This document shows positions 12,989-21,436 of a stretch of DNA of 28,816 nucleotides, one piece after another. Where the stretch lies: positions 1 to 28,816 of IMG/VR virus record IMGVR_UViG_3300010883_008018; one strand, written 5' to 3'. The notes under the pieces were generated by a model. It was not told the origin of the DNA and made no database searches. It saw only the letters and a program-made list of their open reading frames with translations. This DNA comes from a virus. A program made the position numbers and the translations under genes. How positions within the stretch are numbered: the stretch's first letter is position 1; each line of letters starts with the position of its first letter.

Positions 12989-14788
12989 CTAGATAGTTGT
13001 TTCTGTTAGATTACTAATGTAGTTTTCAAAAATATAATAATCAACTATTGCAAAGTCTCTACTAACATTCCAATTAACATTTGTAAATTTACCAATATTT
13101 CCCGAATTATCATTGAAATAACTGTTATTAATTATTAAGTTAAATGATTCTATACCAAAAGGTATCTTCACGCTACTAAACAATTTCTTTTGATTTGTAC
13201 TGTTTGTGTTTGAAGGGTCTTTAATTCCCTGTACAAAGGATTTGTAAGAGTGGTATTTATTATAAAGTGCTATAGCTCCTATTTTATCAGTGAAATTAAC
13301 CGGTATCTTACCATCTTCCATGTAAACAATTTTAGGATTACTAAAGAAATGATTCTCAACTTTTAACGCTCCTTCTCTTGATGTTATTTGCTCTATGTAA
13401 TTATTAGTTTGCGGTAAAGACTGCTCTAGTATGTCTGCTACACTTTCAAAATGTGTTTGTATTTTCTCAACCCAAAAATCAGAAAGCCCTGTAATTGATT
13501 GGAACAACTCAAACAACTCGTCAACCGCTTCATTTCTTATACATAAAGAATATGGTATCTGAACATTATCAACGCCTTTTATTTGAACGTTTCTTTGATT
13601 ATCAACCTGTATAGGTGTTACGATAGTTTCACTTATAGAGTTATTTACATTTGAAATAGTCCAATAGTCACTATCATCTGTGGAGTATTCAATTAATGTT
13701 CTACCTTTTAAGTCTGACTTATTAAAACCTTGTATTCCGTTTTCATAACTATTAGTTTGTTCTATAAGAATATCGGGCATTGTATAACTTGGGTTTTCAG
13801 TCCAAAATATATCATTGTAGGGTAATAATTTAACTGTGTCACCTATTACCGCAACTTTTGTATAAGCTATCTTATTTGCTAGTTCAAAAGCATCTGATAA
13901 AATATATCCAAAATCATTAGGTTTCAATATACCACTTAAAGCACCTTGAAATATGTTTTGATTAACTCCTAAAAATCCAATAGGTGCGCCTTCTTCATCT
14001 GTCTTGTGAGGACATAATACTATTTTATCTAGTTCTGCTCCGAAAACGTCAGTTTCTAAAGTGTAACCCATGTATTCGCATCCTTTCTCTAAGAATGTTT
14101 TTAGTTTAATACCTCTGTGATATCTAACTAATGGAAAGAATGTTTTCTGTATCTCTTTTAATTGTTCTACTATGTTATTTATCAGTAAAACTAAATTGAT
14201 TAAACTAGTGGCTAAGTTAATAAAAGCTTGTGCCGATCCCCCCGTTGTTATGTCAGACGCTATGTTTACTATTTTGAATACTTCATCAACTCCTGTTTTA
14301 ATTATACTGTAAGTCGTTGTAAGTAATTGTATCTTTTCTAAATCTGTTTTTCTGTTTTTAATGATGTATGGAATGTTTACGCCTAGATTAGTTGGCATTA
14401 CGCCATTTGACTCTAGCAACTGCATTGTTATACCTTGCGCTCTCTCATGAAATGAATTTAAACCATTTGATTTAATCAATCCCATTTCAGATTCAACACT
14501 AGACTTGATGTTGTATGTGTCCCAATCTAAATAACCATTAAAAGGAACAACTGTATTTCCTTGACCACTTACCTCTATTTGTAATGGTACGCCCTCAGTC
14601 ATTCCTATGCTACCATCTCTCCATAATTTAATAGCTTTATTAGCTGTATTAACAAAGTTTAGGGTACTAAAATTTATATTAGCCTGTACACTCTCATTGT
14701 CGAACGTTGCTGATATTTCTAAATCTTGCCACTCTCTTGGAGGTGTTTGTTCTATTCCGTTTATCTTAAATTTCGTTATAGTTCCCAT
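12989..14788 (-). CDS. Distal tail / baseplate hub-like protein, 599 aa
   Basis: A 599-aa protein directly after the tape measure gene, the position of distal tail and hub proteins in siphophages. The N-terminal 130 residues are beta-rich (ITKFKINGIEQTPPREWQDL then LEISATFDN), resembling Dit-like domains. A hydrophobic helical stretch (about 180-215, FINLATSLINLVLLINNIV) is notable. No lysozyme motif or other enzymatic motif was found. The start overlaps the tape measure stop in TAATG, so the two are coupled. The Dit/hub assignment is by position and fold impression. Confidence 0.66.
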   Translation of the reverse strand: MGTITKFKINGIEQTPPREWQDLEISATFDNESVQANINFSTLNFVNTANKAIKLWRDGSIGMTEGVPLQIEVSGQGNTVVPFNGYLDWDTYNIKSSVESEMGLIKSNGLNSFHERAQGITMQLLESNGVMPTNLGVNIPYIIKNRKTDLEKIQLLTTTYSIIKTGVDEVFKIVNIASDITTGGSAQAFINLATSLINLVLLINNIVEQLKEIQKTFFPLVRYHRGIKLKTFLEKGCEYMGYTLETDVFGAELDKIVLCPHKTDEEGAPIGFLGVNQNIFQGALSGILKPNDFGYILSDAFELANKIAYTKVAVIGDTVKLLPYNDIFWTENPSYTMPDILIEQTNSYENGIQGFNKSDLKGRTLIEYSTDDSDYWTISNVNNSISETIVTPIQVDNQRNVQIKGVDNVQIPYSLCIRNEAVDELFELFQSITGLSDFWVEKIQTHFESVADILEQSLPQTNNYIEQITSREGALKVENHFFSNPKIVYMEDGKIPVNFTDKIGAIALYNKYHSYKSFVQGIKDPSNTNSTNQKKLFSSVKIPFGIESFNLIINNSYFNDNSGNIGKFTNVNWNVSRDFAIVDYYIFENYISNLTETTI

Positions 14789-17700
14789 TAGCTAAAAAGT
14801 CCTCCGTTTTTACTGTGATTATGTATTGTTTTGTTGCCTATTCTTATACTTTCCGTTGCCATTTTATTCACTGCATCATAATTAAAGTGGTGCTCTGGTA
14901 TTTGTATATTATTAATAGCTTCAATAGTTTTTTGTTGATATGACAATAATCTACTATCATTAAACGAACTAACTTGATTTACTGCATTTACCGCTCTATT
15001 ACCTACGAACTCACCATTTTTATACATCAATGCACCTGCAACTATTTCCTCTTGATTCATACCGCCTAATTTTCGGCTGTTATCAACACCTATAATATAT
15101 TCATCTTTATGCGCTTTAATTATATGTGTATCTCTGTCGCCTGTAATTGCGTATGCATTGCCTAAATCAGCACCTAAAGTAGTATTTGTTCCCTCATACT
15201 TACCTTCTAGTTTTGCTATGAAGTCTTTCATGTCGCTACCTGCGTTTTCTAAAGCGTTACCGTCCCCTGCTTGAATCTTTTGATTTGCAAAAGCCAAACC
15301 AGTTACTAATATTTGTAAGTCTCTTTTCTTCTTTTCTAGTGCATCAATGTTGCCTTTCTCGTTTGCAATCTTTTGTTTTTCTGCTTTAATACTTGCTTGT
15401 GCATCTGCATTACCTAATTTAGCTTGCTCTTGTAAATTGTCTACTGCGCTTTGACTTTCAGTTATGTTAATTCTACTGCTTTCAATTTGGCTATCTATTT
15501 TGCCTTGTTGAATTTCTAAAGTTGAATTTAGCAGGTTAGTTAGTTGTTGAAAATTATCTTTTTGTCGCTTTAGCCTTTCTTCGGCTAGTTTCTTTTCTCT
15601 ATCTAATCTTTGTTTATCAGCGTCCTCTTGTTGTTGATTTTTCTTATCTAAAGCCTCCTGTGCTTTTCTTGCCTCTTCTTCTCTTATACTGTCGTTATCG
15701 TCACTATTGTCTTTTACGTCCTTTTGCTGTTGGCTCTTTAAATCAAAAAGTCTCTGCTCCTCTTCCTCAGCAGCGTTATTTTTCTTTTTTGCGTCTGTAT
15801 TGTCTTTTAGATTATCGGTGTTGGCTCTTATTTTGCCGCTGTTATCAGCAATTCTTACAGTATAATCATGTATGTTATCAGAAGTATTTACCACTATAGC
15901 ATCAAACTCCTTTATTATAGCGTTTTGTTTTACAATCCTATCTGTATTTTCTTTAATAGTTTTATTTGATATAGTATTAGCTGAATTAACTCTATCTATT
16001 GCATTTGCATACGCTCTTTGTCCTGATTCTGATTTAGAAAAGTTGTCTTCATTAATTAGCCTAGATTCTTTTAAAGATTCTAAAGCGGCTGTTTCTAACT
16101 CTATTGTTTTAATTCTTTTTTTAGCTCTGCTAATTACATCTAAAGCCTCATTTTCCTTTTTTAATTGCAAGTCCCTTAATTGCAAATCCATCTGTTTTTG
16201 AGTCAATTTTCCTTCCGCCACTAATAACTGTAATTCTTTTGTCTTTAATTTTATCCTTTCTTCTGATTGATTATTAAAGTGTTCCCCAAAATCACTAGCC
16301 GTTTTTGTAGCCTCATTAAATAAGTCTTGCTGTCTTCTAGCCTCCGCAGCACCACTTGCAATATCATAAAAAGCAACAGCTAACTCAATTAATGCAGTTA
16401 ACGCTAGTGCTAACCCTATGCCTTTCAATGCTTTACCAAACCCTTTAGCGTTCTTGCTAGCGGATGACATTGCAGTACCTCCTTTTTTTACTTCTTTCCT
16501 AAAACTAACCCATTCCTTAACCCTGTCATTCATTTTCAAAGCAAACATTACAGCTTTAAAAGAAATAAACACTTTTGTTAATGTAACCACTAAACCTATA
16601 ATAGTTTTAAGGTTTTTAGCTACAAATTGTATAGTGTTTTTTAATCCATTAAGCGCCCCGTTGCCTTCGGCGAATCCTAAAACTACACCTTCCCACGCTG
16701 ATTTAAGTAATTTAATTGAACCACTTAAAGTATCAATTTGAGTGTTAGCCATTTTCTCAGCAGCGCCACCACTTAATAATAATGATTTAGTTAGTTTGTC
16801 AGATGCGTCTGCATTTTCGGCTAATACTATTGCAGATGTTGCACCACGTTTCCCAAACAATCCTAATGCAGTAGCATTTTTATTTGTAGCATTGTTTATT
16901 TTAGACATAGCCTCTTCCCAAGTCAAGCCTTTTTCCGCTAAATCTAAAAATATATTTCTTAACGCTGTTCCCGATGTACTTGCATCTAATCCCCTATCTG
17001 ATAATACACCTAATAATGCTGTAGTTCTTTCTAAACTTACTCCTGCAACATCAGCTGTAGTACCAACTATAGGCAAAGCAGTAGCAAGCTTACTCATATC
17101 TAGAGCACTTTTTGTTGTTGATTGCGCTAAAACATCTACAACCCTACCAGCCTCAGAAGCGTCTAAGTTAAATATTCTTAAAGCTGAACCAACCTGTATT
17201 GCTGATTGTGCTAATTCTGTTCCAGTTGCTGCGGCTAAACTTTGTATTGCCTCAGTACTTGCTAGTATTTCCCTCCTATTAAAACCTAGTTTCGCTAGTT
17301 CAGTTTGTAAAGATGTTATTTGTGAAGCGGTAAATACACTTACCTCTCCTAATCTTTTAGCGTCCTTAGTCAAATCTACTACTTTATCCTTTGTAGTTCC
17401 TAATATAGATGCTAGATTGGCATTAGCTTGTTCAAAATCTTTAATCGTGCTGAATGCGTCACGAAACCCCTGTACCAATAAAAATATACCACTAGTCAAA
17501 CCTATCGCTCCTGCGAATGAGCGTAGAGATGCAGTTGCTCTATTTAAGGCGCTTCCATAGTTACCCACGTTTCTCCCGAATTTACCTGTTAATGCGTCTG
17601 CTTTTACTAGTCCATTATTCAATCGTTTAATATCAACTAATAAACCTCTTGCAACCTTACCACTTCCTCTGCCAGCTAAAGACAATTCTTTAAACCTTCT

Positions 17701-18099
17701 AGATAAATCAGATAATTCTCTACTCTGTTGTTTATATAAAGACGTTGAGTCTCTTAATGTTTTTAATCTTTTACGTTCTGCTACATCAGCCTTTTTAGTT
17801 TGATTTAATAAAGCCGTTTCTGTTTTTAATTGTTCTCTCTTTAATTGTTCTTGCTTCTTTTCTATATCAACAGACGCTTTACGTAACTTAATGGAATTAT
17901 TTACCTCTGCGTTTATTTCTCTAATACCTTTTGCACTGTTAGGGTCTACGCCACCAATTCCAGCCTTAGCAGATTGAGCAGTCTTTTTAATTTGCCCGTC
18001 AATTTCTGAGTATAATTCTTTTACTTCTTTTAATTGTTGTATGTGGTTATCTAAAACACCATCAACAATAATTTCACCTTTCTTTATTTGTTTAGCCAT
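14788..18099 (-). CDS. Tape measure protein (TP901 type)
   Basis: A 1103-aa protein, the longest in the window. Residues 1-150 are helical coiled coil. Residues about 220-440 match the TP901 tape-measure core, with the sequence SVFTASQITSLQTELAKLGF (254-273), TGTELAQSAIQVGSALRIF and ALPIVGTTADVAGVS. Hydrophobic helices follow at about 197-212 and 560-580 (LALALTALIELAVAFYDIA) and would insert in the membrane during DNA entry. A long charged helical region (about 780-920) comes next, and the C-terminal part has an exposed GDRDTHIIKAHKDEYIIG segment. The protein sets tail length: at about 1.5 angstrom per helical residue the tail would be about 165 nm. The start follows a short gene with overlap. 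Confidence 0.93.
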   Translation of the reverse strand: MAKQIKKGEIIVDGVLDNHIQQLKEVKELYSEIDGQIKKTAQSAKAGIGGVDPNSAKGIREINAEVNNSIKLRKASVDIEKKQEQLKREQLKTETALLNQTKKADVAERKRLKTLRDSTSLYKQQSRELSDLSRRFKELSLAGRGSGKVARGLLVDIKRLNNGLVKADALTGKFGRNVGNYGSALNRATASLRSFAGAIGLTSGIFLLVQGFRDAFSTIKDFEQANANLASILGTTKDKVVDLTKDAKRLGEVSVFTASQITSLQTELAKLGFNRREILASTEAIQSLAAATGTELAQSAIQVGSALRIFNLDASEAGRVVDVLAQSTTKSALDMSKLATALPIVGTTADVAGVSLERTTALLGVLSDRGLDASTSGTALRNIFLDLAEKGLTWEEAMSKINNATNKNATALGLFGKRGATSAIVLAENADASDKLTKSLLLSGGAAEKMANTQIDTLSGSIKLLKSAWEGVVLGFAEGNGALNGLKNTIQFVAKNLKTIIGLVVTLTKVFISFKAVMFALKMNDRVKEWVSFRKEVKKGGTAMSSASKNAKGFGKALKGIGLALALTALIELAVAFYDIASGAAEARRQQDLFNEATKTASDFGEHFNNQSEERIKLKTKELQLLVAEGKLTQKQMDLQLRDLQLKKENEALDVISRAKKRIKTIELETAALESLKESRLINEDNFSKSESGQRAYANAIDRVNSANTISNKTIKENTDRIVKQNAIIKEFDAIVVNTSDNIHDYTVRIADNSGKIRANTDNLKDNTDAKKKNNAAEEEEQRLFDLKSQQQKDVKDNSDDNDSIREEEARKAQEALDKKNQQQEDADKQRLDREKKLAEERLKRQKDNFQQLTNLLNSTLEIQQGKIDSQIESSRINITESQSAVDNLQEQAKLGNADAQASIKAEKQKIANEKGNIDALEKKKRDLQILVTGLAFANQKIQAGDGNALENAGSDMKDFIAKLEGKYEGTNTTLGADLGNAYAITGDRDTHIIKAHKDEYIIGVDNSRKLGGMNQEEIVAGALMYKNGEFVGNRAVNAVNQVSSFNDSRLLSYQQKTIEAINNIQIPEHHFNYDAVNKMATESIRIGNKTIHNHSKNGGLFS

Positions 18100-18553
18100 T
18101 ACTCATATTCTTTAAATCGGTGAACCACTCAATAACTGTTATTTCCTTAATTTGCATTCTATAGCCTTTGTATTTCTCTAGGTAACTTTTAGTCTCGTAA
18201 AAGCTTGTACTTTTGCCTGTATTTAATGAATCTAAATCAGCATCTACTATGCTAAGTTGGGTATTAATAAACGGGTCTTTTGTCAAGATGTAGTTATAAT
18301 TTAATATAGCTTTCTCTTTTAATAATCTTAATTGTTTTTTGAAACTATCATCTAGTCCAAACTCTGTAATATACTCGTCTTGTAAGTTGTCCCATAAGTC
18401 AGCAAGCTTTTTACTTACTCTGCCTGAGCCACTAATAAATAAATGTTTTAAATCTCCCGTTTTTAGTATCTCCTGCCAATTCCAAATAGGCATAGTTTCA
18501 ATACTATTATAAGTTTTGTCGGTAATAGTCGATAAAGAGTCCTTTTGTTTCAT
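18092..18553 (-). CDS. Tail-operon protein before the tape measure, 153 aa
   Basis: An approximately 153-aa mostly helical protein. The ATG at 18553 is chosen over an upstream TTG at 18556. It contains MPIWNWQEILKTGDLKHLF (about 21-39) and a helical C-terminal half with an aromatic tail (RMQIKEITVIEWFTDLKNM). Position just before the tape measure is where tail-assembly chaperones are found, so a chaperone role is plausible. It overlaps the preceding gene by 47 bp in a different frame, but the frame offset is +1, not the -1 typical of programmed slippage, so a fusion product is not supported. Family not recognised. Confidence 0.62.
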   Translation of the reverse strand: MKQKDSLSTITDKTYNSIETMPIWNWQEILKTGDLKHLFISGSGRVSKKLADLWDNLQDEYITEFGLDDSFKKQLRLLKEKAILNYNYILTKDPFINTQLSIVDADLDSLNTGKSTSFYETKSYLEKYKGYRMQIKEITVIEWFTDLKNMSNG

Positions 18554-18956
18554 CAATTAGTATTTGTAAATTCTCGTCTGTTAGTCCTAATATTTCCTCT
18601 CCGTAGTCATCAAAAAGATTGTTACCTTCTTTGATTGGGTTGGCATCTATTGATATAAACTTTTGAAAGACTTTAACTTTCCAACTAGCCCAAAATTCAC
18701 CAGTATCTTTTAAATCAATAAACTCACCTTGCTTTTTTTTACCCTTACTTATCTGCTCAGTAGCAAATGAATAAGTACCTAAATGTGCGCCCAAAGAATC
18801 AGTTTTATCTCTTCCGAGTTGTTCCTCAGTATTTAGGCGCACTATTAAGTCTTTAATAACCTTGTTGTCTAATACTAACTTGAAGATTTTACCCTCCTGC
18901 TTCTTCAGTTCGGTTGCACGTTTTAAATGCTCTGAAAGTATAGTATATGAAAACAT
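18507..18956 (-). CDS. Neck or tail-completion-like protein, 149 aa
   Basis: A 149-aa protein with a helical N-terminal part and a central stretch that reads SLGAHLGTYSFATEQISKGK (54-73) followed by LKDTGEFWASWKVKVF. This pattern (a GxYS segment followed by the LxDTGxFxxS motif) is one I know from Bacteroidota phage proteins near the tail genes, without a confirmed function. A tail completion or minor tail role is the best guess. Its 3' end overlaps the next gene by 47 bp. ATG at 18956 is the first in frame, 3 bp after the 59-aa gene. Confidence 0.6.
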   Translation of the reverse strand: MFSYTILSEHLKRATELKKQEGKIFKLVLDNKVIKDLIVRLNTEEQLGRDKTDSLGAHLGTYSFATEQISKGKKKQGEFIDLKDTGEFWASWKVKVFQKFISIDANPIKEGNNLFDDYGEEILGLTDENLQILIDETKGLFIDYYRQNL

Positions 18957-18959
18957 AGT

Positions 18960-19139
18960 TTATTTTTTTTCTCTCTTACCTCTTCTTCTAGGTTTGAAAG
19001 ATTCATCTTCTATTCCTAACATCTTAGCCGCTTGTAAAATATCTACCGTTGTGAATTTACCTTTATATGAGTTTTTAAATTCCTCTAGTGACATTTTACA
19101 AACTTCTAATTTGTTAAAATTGATATTGTCAATTATCAT
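18960..19139 (-). CDS. Small protein after tail tube gene, 59 aa
   Basis: This short frame has ATG at 19139-19137, overlapping the stop of the tail tube gene as TAATG, and TAA at 18962-18960. The 59-aa product begins MIIDNINFNKLEVCKMSLEE, is helical, and ends in a very basic tail (KPRRRGKREKK). Small proteins between tail tube and tape measure are usually tail-assembly chaperones of the gpG kind, and the basic tail may bind the tape measure. The coupling to the tail tube gene supports it as real. No frameshift site found nearby. Confidence 0.7.
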   Translation of the reverse strand: MIIDNINFNKLEVCKMSLEEFKNSYKGKFTTVDILQAAKMLGIEDESFKPRRRGKREKK

Positions 19140-20065
19140 TAAGGCGCTGTAAATGTTACAGATTCCATAACAAAACCGACTTTTGCATAATCTATTCTTA
19201 CTACATCTAATGAAGTAACCGCTGGAATAACAACCGCATAAACTCCTGAGCTAGTCTCAACAGTAGAAGTAATTACAATTGCACTCGATTGAGTAACATT
19301 GTAAGCTGTAAAGTCTGCTAATAAAGCACCTTCATACTTAATACCATTAAATACTGTACCGTAATCTAAAGACATTTTTAAATCAGCACCAGTCAAAGCA
19401 GGCGTAGAAGTAACTCCATTAATGTTAATTAAAGAGCGTAAAGCTAAAGCATCAACAGCCGTTACTGGCGTATAGTTTAAATCTGCATCTCTTTCGTTTT
19501 CCTCAACAGCAAACTTTACGTTTATGTTTTGAACTTCCGTTGCATTCGGGTACTTGTACATTACTTGCAAAGTACTTCTTTGAATCTTAATAGGGTCTAA
19601 ATCTCCTGTAGATGCATTTTTCATTCCGATAATGTTTCCATTAACATCAATGATAAAGTAACCCATTTGAGAGCAAGCCATAGATTCTAAAGCACCTACA
19701 TAAGTAGGATTAGCGATAGCACCGTAAAAAGTACCGTCATAGTTTCTAACTCCTTGTTTCACATTCAACGGGATACCGTCAATATCTTGTGTAACATTTT
19801 CTCCACGTACACCGATAACATTATTAATAGCTTCTGTAATATTCCATCTTAAAGATTGGTCTAATACGGACGCTCCTGCTCCTGCGTTAATTTTACCTTC
19901 AAAGAAAGTAGAATCTAATACGTCTGTGCTTTTGATTGAATTGACTGCACCTAAATTGTCAAGATATTGAACGAAAATGATTCTCGAATCTCTACCGAAT
20001 GAAGGTACACAACTTGGTTGACCAAAAGGTGTTACTCCATCTCCACAACTGCAAATTTCTGCCAT
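19139..20065 (-). CDS. Major tail tube protein (putative), 308 aa
   Basis: A 308-aa protein with a Cys-rich start (MAEICSCGDGVTPFGQPSC), a pattern I associate with Bacteroidota phage major tail proteins, followed by a beta-rich body (about 60-230) with QDIDGIPLNVKQGVRNYDGT and a C-terminal domain (about 225-308) that looks like an Ig-like module (YNVTQSSAIVITSTVETSSG). It is in the right place, before the chaperone-like and tape measure genes. About 300 aa fits tail tubes that carry an added surface domain. It forms hexameric rings around the tape measure in the tail. The 67-bp gap before it may contain a promoter or leader not resolved here. Confidence 0.78.
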   Translation of the reverse strand: MAEICSCGDGVTPFGQPSCVPSFGRDSRIIFVQYLDNLGAVNSIKSTDVLDSTFFEGKINAGAGASVLDQSLRWNITEAINNVIGVRGENVTQDIDGIPLNVKQGVRNYDGTFYGAIANPTYVGALESMACSQMGYFIIDVNGNIIGMKNASTGDLDPIKIQRSTLQVMYKYPNATEVQNINVKFAVEENERDADLNYTPVTAVDALALRSLININGVTSTPALTGADLKMSLDYGTVFNGIKYEGALLADFTAYNVTQSSAIVITSTVETSSGVYAVVIPAVTSLDVVRIDYAKVGFVMESVTFTAP

Positions 20066-20132
20066 TGTTTTTTGTTTTTAATTTACTTTTTGTGTGCTTT
20101 CAACCATGCGCAAAGCAACTAGACGCAATATT
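20066..20132 (-). other. 67-bp leader before the tail tube gene
   Basis: An AT-rich spacer between the SGNH-hydrolase gene and the tail tube gene. I find no TAnnTTTG promoter and no strong hairpin, only a 4-bp TGCG/CGCA stem (20113-20097 region). High expression of a tail tube protein usually requires a promoter or a good leader, so this region deserves a transcript map. Confidence 0.35.
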
Positions 20133-21431
20133 TTAAGAGTTTAACAACTCACTTAATTTTATACTGTAAGGTGTAGCACCTACTCCGTAAGTAATCGAAT
20201 CACCGAAACATACTATTTTACTATAACCTGTACATAAATGGCTTAAAGAGTTTGCAATAGCTTCTTGACCGCTTACCGTTGGGTGTACATAATCTTCTGC
20301 TCCTCCTGCATTTAATGGATTCCTTAGAAAAGATGTTATCAACTCGTTAGGGTCATTGTTTGCTGTAAAGGGTGCTAATGTATCAGCTACGCCACATTTT
20401 AAAGTACTTGCTGCAATTGTATTCATTACTGCTCTATACTCATCAAGTTTAACGTTTAAGTCCAGTAAAGACTCGTCACCATACATAGGCGTGTAATCGT
20501 TTTGCTCTTTCTTTTTGTCGCTTACGGTTGGCGGTGTGTATGCTAATAATACGTCTGAACCGTTTGTAATAATTGCATCAACACAAGTTTGTAAATTAGT
20601 TTGAAAGGCTGTTAAGCTTAACCATTTACTAGTGTTTAAACAATCATTTGCACCTATCATAATGATAGTTAAATCAGGGTTTTCATTAGTTACGTCTGTA
20701 AGTCTTTGGCTTAAATCAAATGTGTTATTGTTTGGTACACCTTTATTAATTACTTCAACCGCATTTACAACTTCTGGCGGTACTTTCCAAATACTATCAT
20801 TTAAGTATGTAGTGTTTCCATTAGTAACAATTGTTGTAGTCATGTTGCCACTATCAGAAGTCAATATATTACCGCTTTGCTCACCTAAACTAAAAGTTTC
20901 AGTACCTATTCTAAACGAATGAATGTAACCTGTAAACTCTCTTGCTTGAGATTTAGCAACTTTAGATAATACAAAAGGCGTAGTTTGGTTGTCTACAAAA
21001 ATTGGAGTTCCACCGTTTATTTGTATGTAAATGTCATTAACTGAATCTTTGTATATTCTTGTAGTTGTTTTAGCAGTCATATCTAAAGCAAGCCCTGTCT
21101 TGTAGAACACAGGTGCTCCACAATTCATTCCTAACTTACTTGAATTTCCGCTAACTAAAACTCTACTGCCTACAGATACATCACCAAATAAAGGTATGTA
21201 GCTAGAATCTTCGATTGCTTCCTGAGTAGTTATTTCAAAATCAAACTCGCCACTATAAGTAATAGGGTTGTCTAATTGTATGTAGTCAACGTTGGCACGT
21301 AGTAAGTTTAAAACTTTGCTTCCGTTGCTTGGTGGAATTACTACAGTCGTAGGATAACATAGAGTTTCGTCTATCTCTACTGTTCCGACAACTACGCCGT
21401 CATCTATTCTTTTTAATTCTACTTGTATCAT
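20133..21431 (-). CDS. Circularly permuted SGNH/GDSL hydrolase fused to N-terminal adhesin-like domain
   Basis: A 432-aa protein with two parts. Residues 1-200 form an N-terminal beta-rich (concanavalin-like) adhesin module. Residues 220-432 carry the SGNH hydrolase blocks in the wrong order: block II is NKGVPNNNTFDLSQRL (229-244, G231), block III is IGANDC (259-264, G260, N262), block V is EDYVHPTVSG (379-388, D380, H383), and block I, with the nucleophile, is KIVCFGDSITYGVGA (405-419, Ser412), which normally comes first. The chain then ends LSELLNS, the helix that normally links block I to block II. All four catalytic residues are present, so the active site can form. The expected reaction is deacetylation of a surface polysaccharide. 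Located among three receptor-binding-like genes. Confidence 0.88.
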   Translation of the reverse strand: MIQVELKRIDDGVVVGTVEIDETLCYPTTVVIPPSNGSKVLNLLRANVDYIQLDNPITYSGEFDFEITTQEAIEDSSYIPLFGDVSVGSRVLVSGNSSKLGMNCGAPVFYKTGLALDMTAKTTTRIYKDSVNDIYIQINGGTPIFVDNQTTPFVLSKVAKSQAREFTGYIHSFRIGTETFSLGEQSGNILTSDSGNMTTTIVTNGNTTYLNDSIWKVPPEVVNAVEVINKGVPNNNTFDLSQRLTDVTNENPDLTIIMIGANDCLNTSKWLSLTAFQTNLQTCVDAIITNGSDVLLAYTPPTVSDKKKEQNDYTPMYGDESLLDLNVKLDEYRAVMNTIAASTLKCGVADTLAPFTANNDPNELITSFLRNPLNAGGAEDYVHPTVSGQEAIANSLSHLCTGYSKIVCFGDSITYGVGATPYSIKLSELLNS

Positions 21432-21436
21432 GTTAT

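Noticed and set aside
16742-17560. 272-aa open frame on the plus strand
   Set aside because: It is antisense to the conserved TP901 part of the tape measure gene; its Ala/Ser/Leu-rich composition is the mirror of that coding sequence, and no plus-strand promoter or neighbour exists.
18507-18553. Possible programmed frameshift joining the 149-aa and 153-aa genes
   Set aside because: The second frame is offset by +1, not -1, and the overlap has no X-XXY-YYZ slippery heptamer in the right phase (the nearest run is ACA AAA GGA). Two separate genes with an overlap fit better.
20085-20132. Promoter in the leader of the tail tube gene
   Set aside because: The best match (TAGTTGCTTTG) does not keep the two-base spacing between TA and TTTG required by TAnnTTTG.
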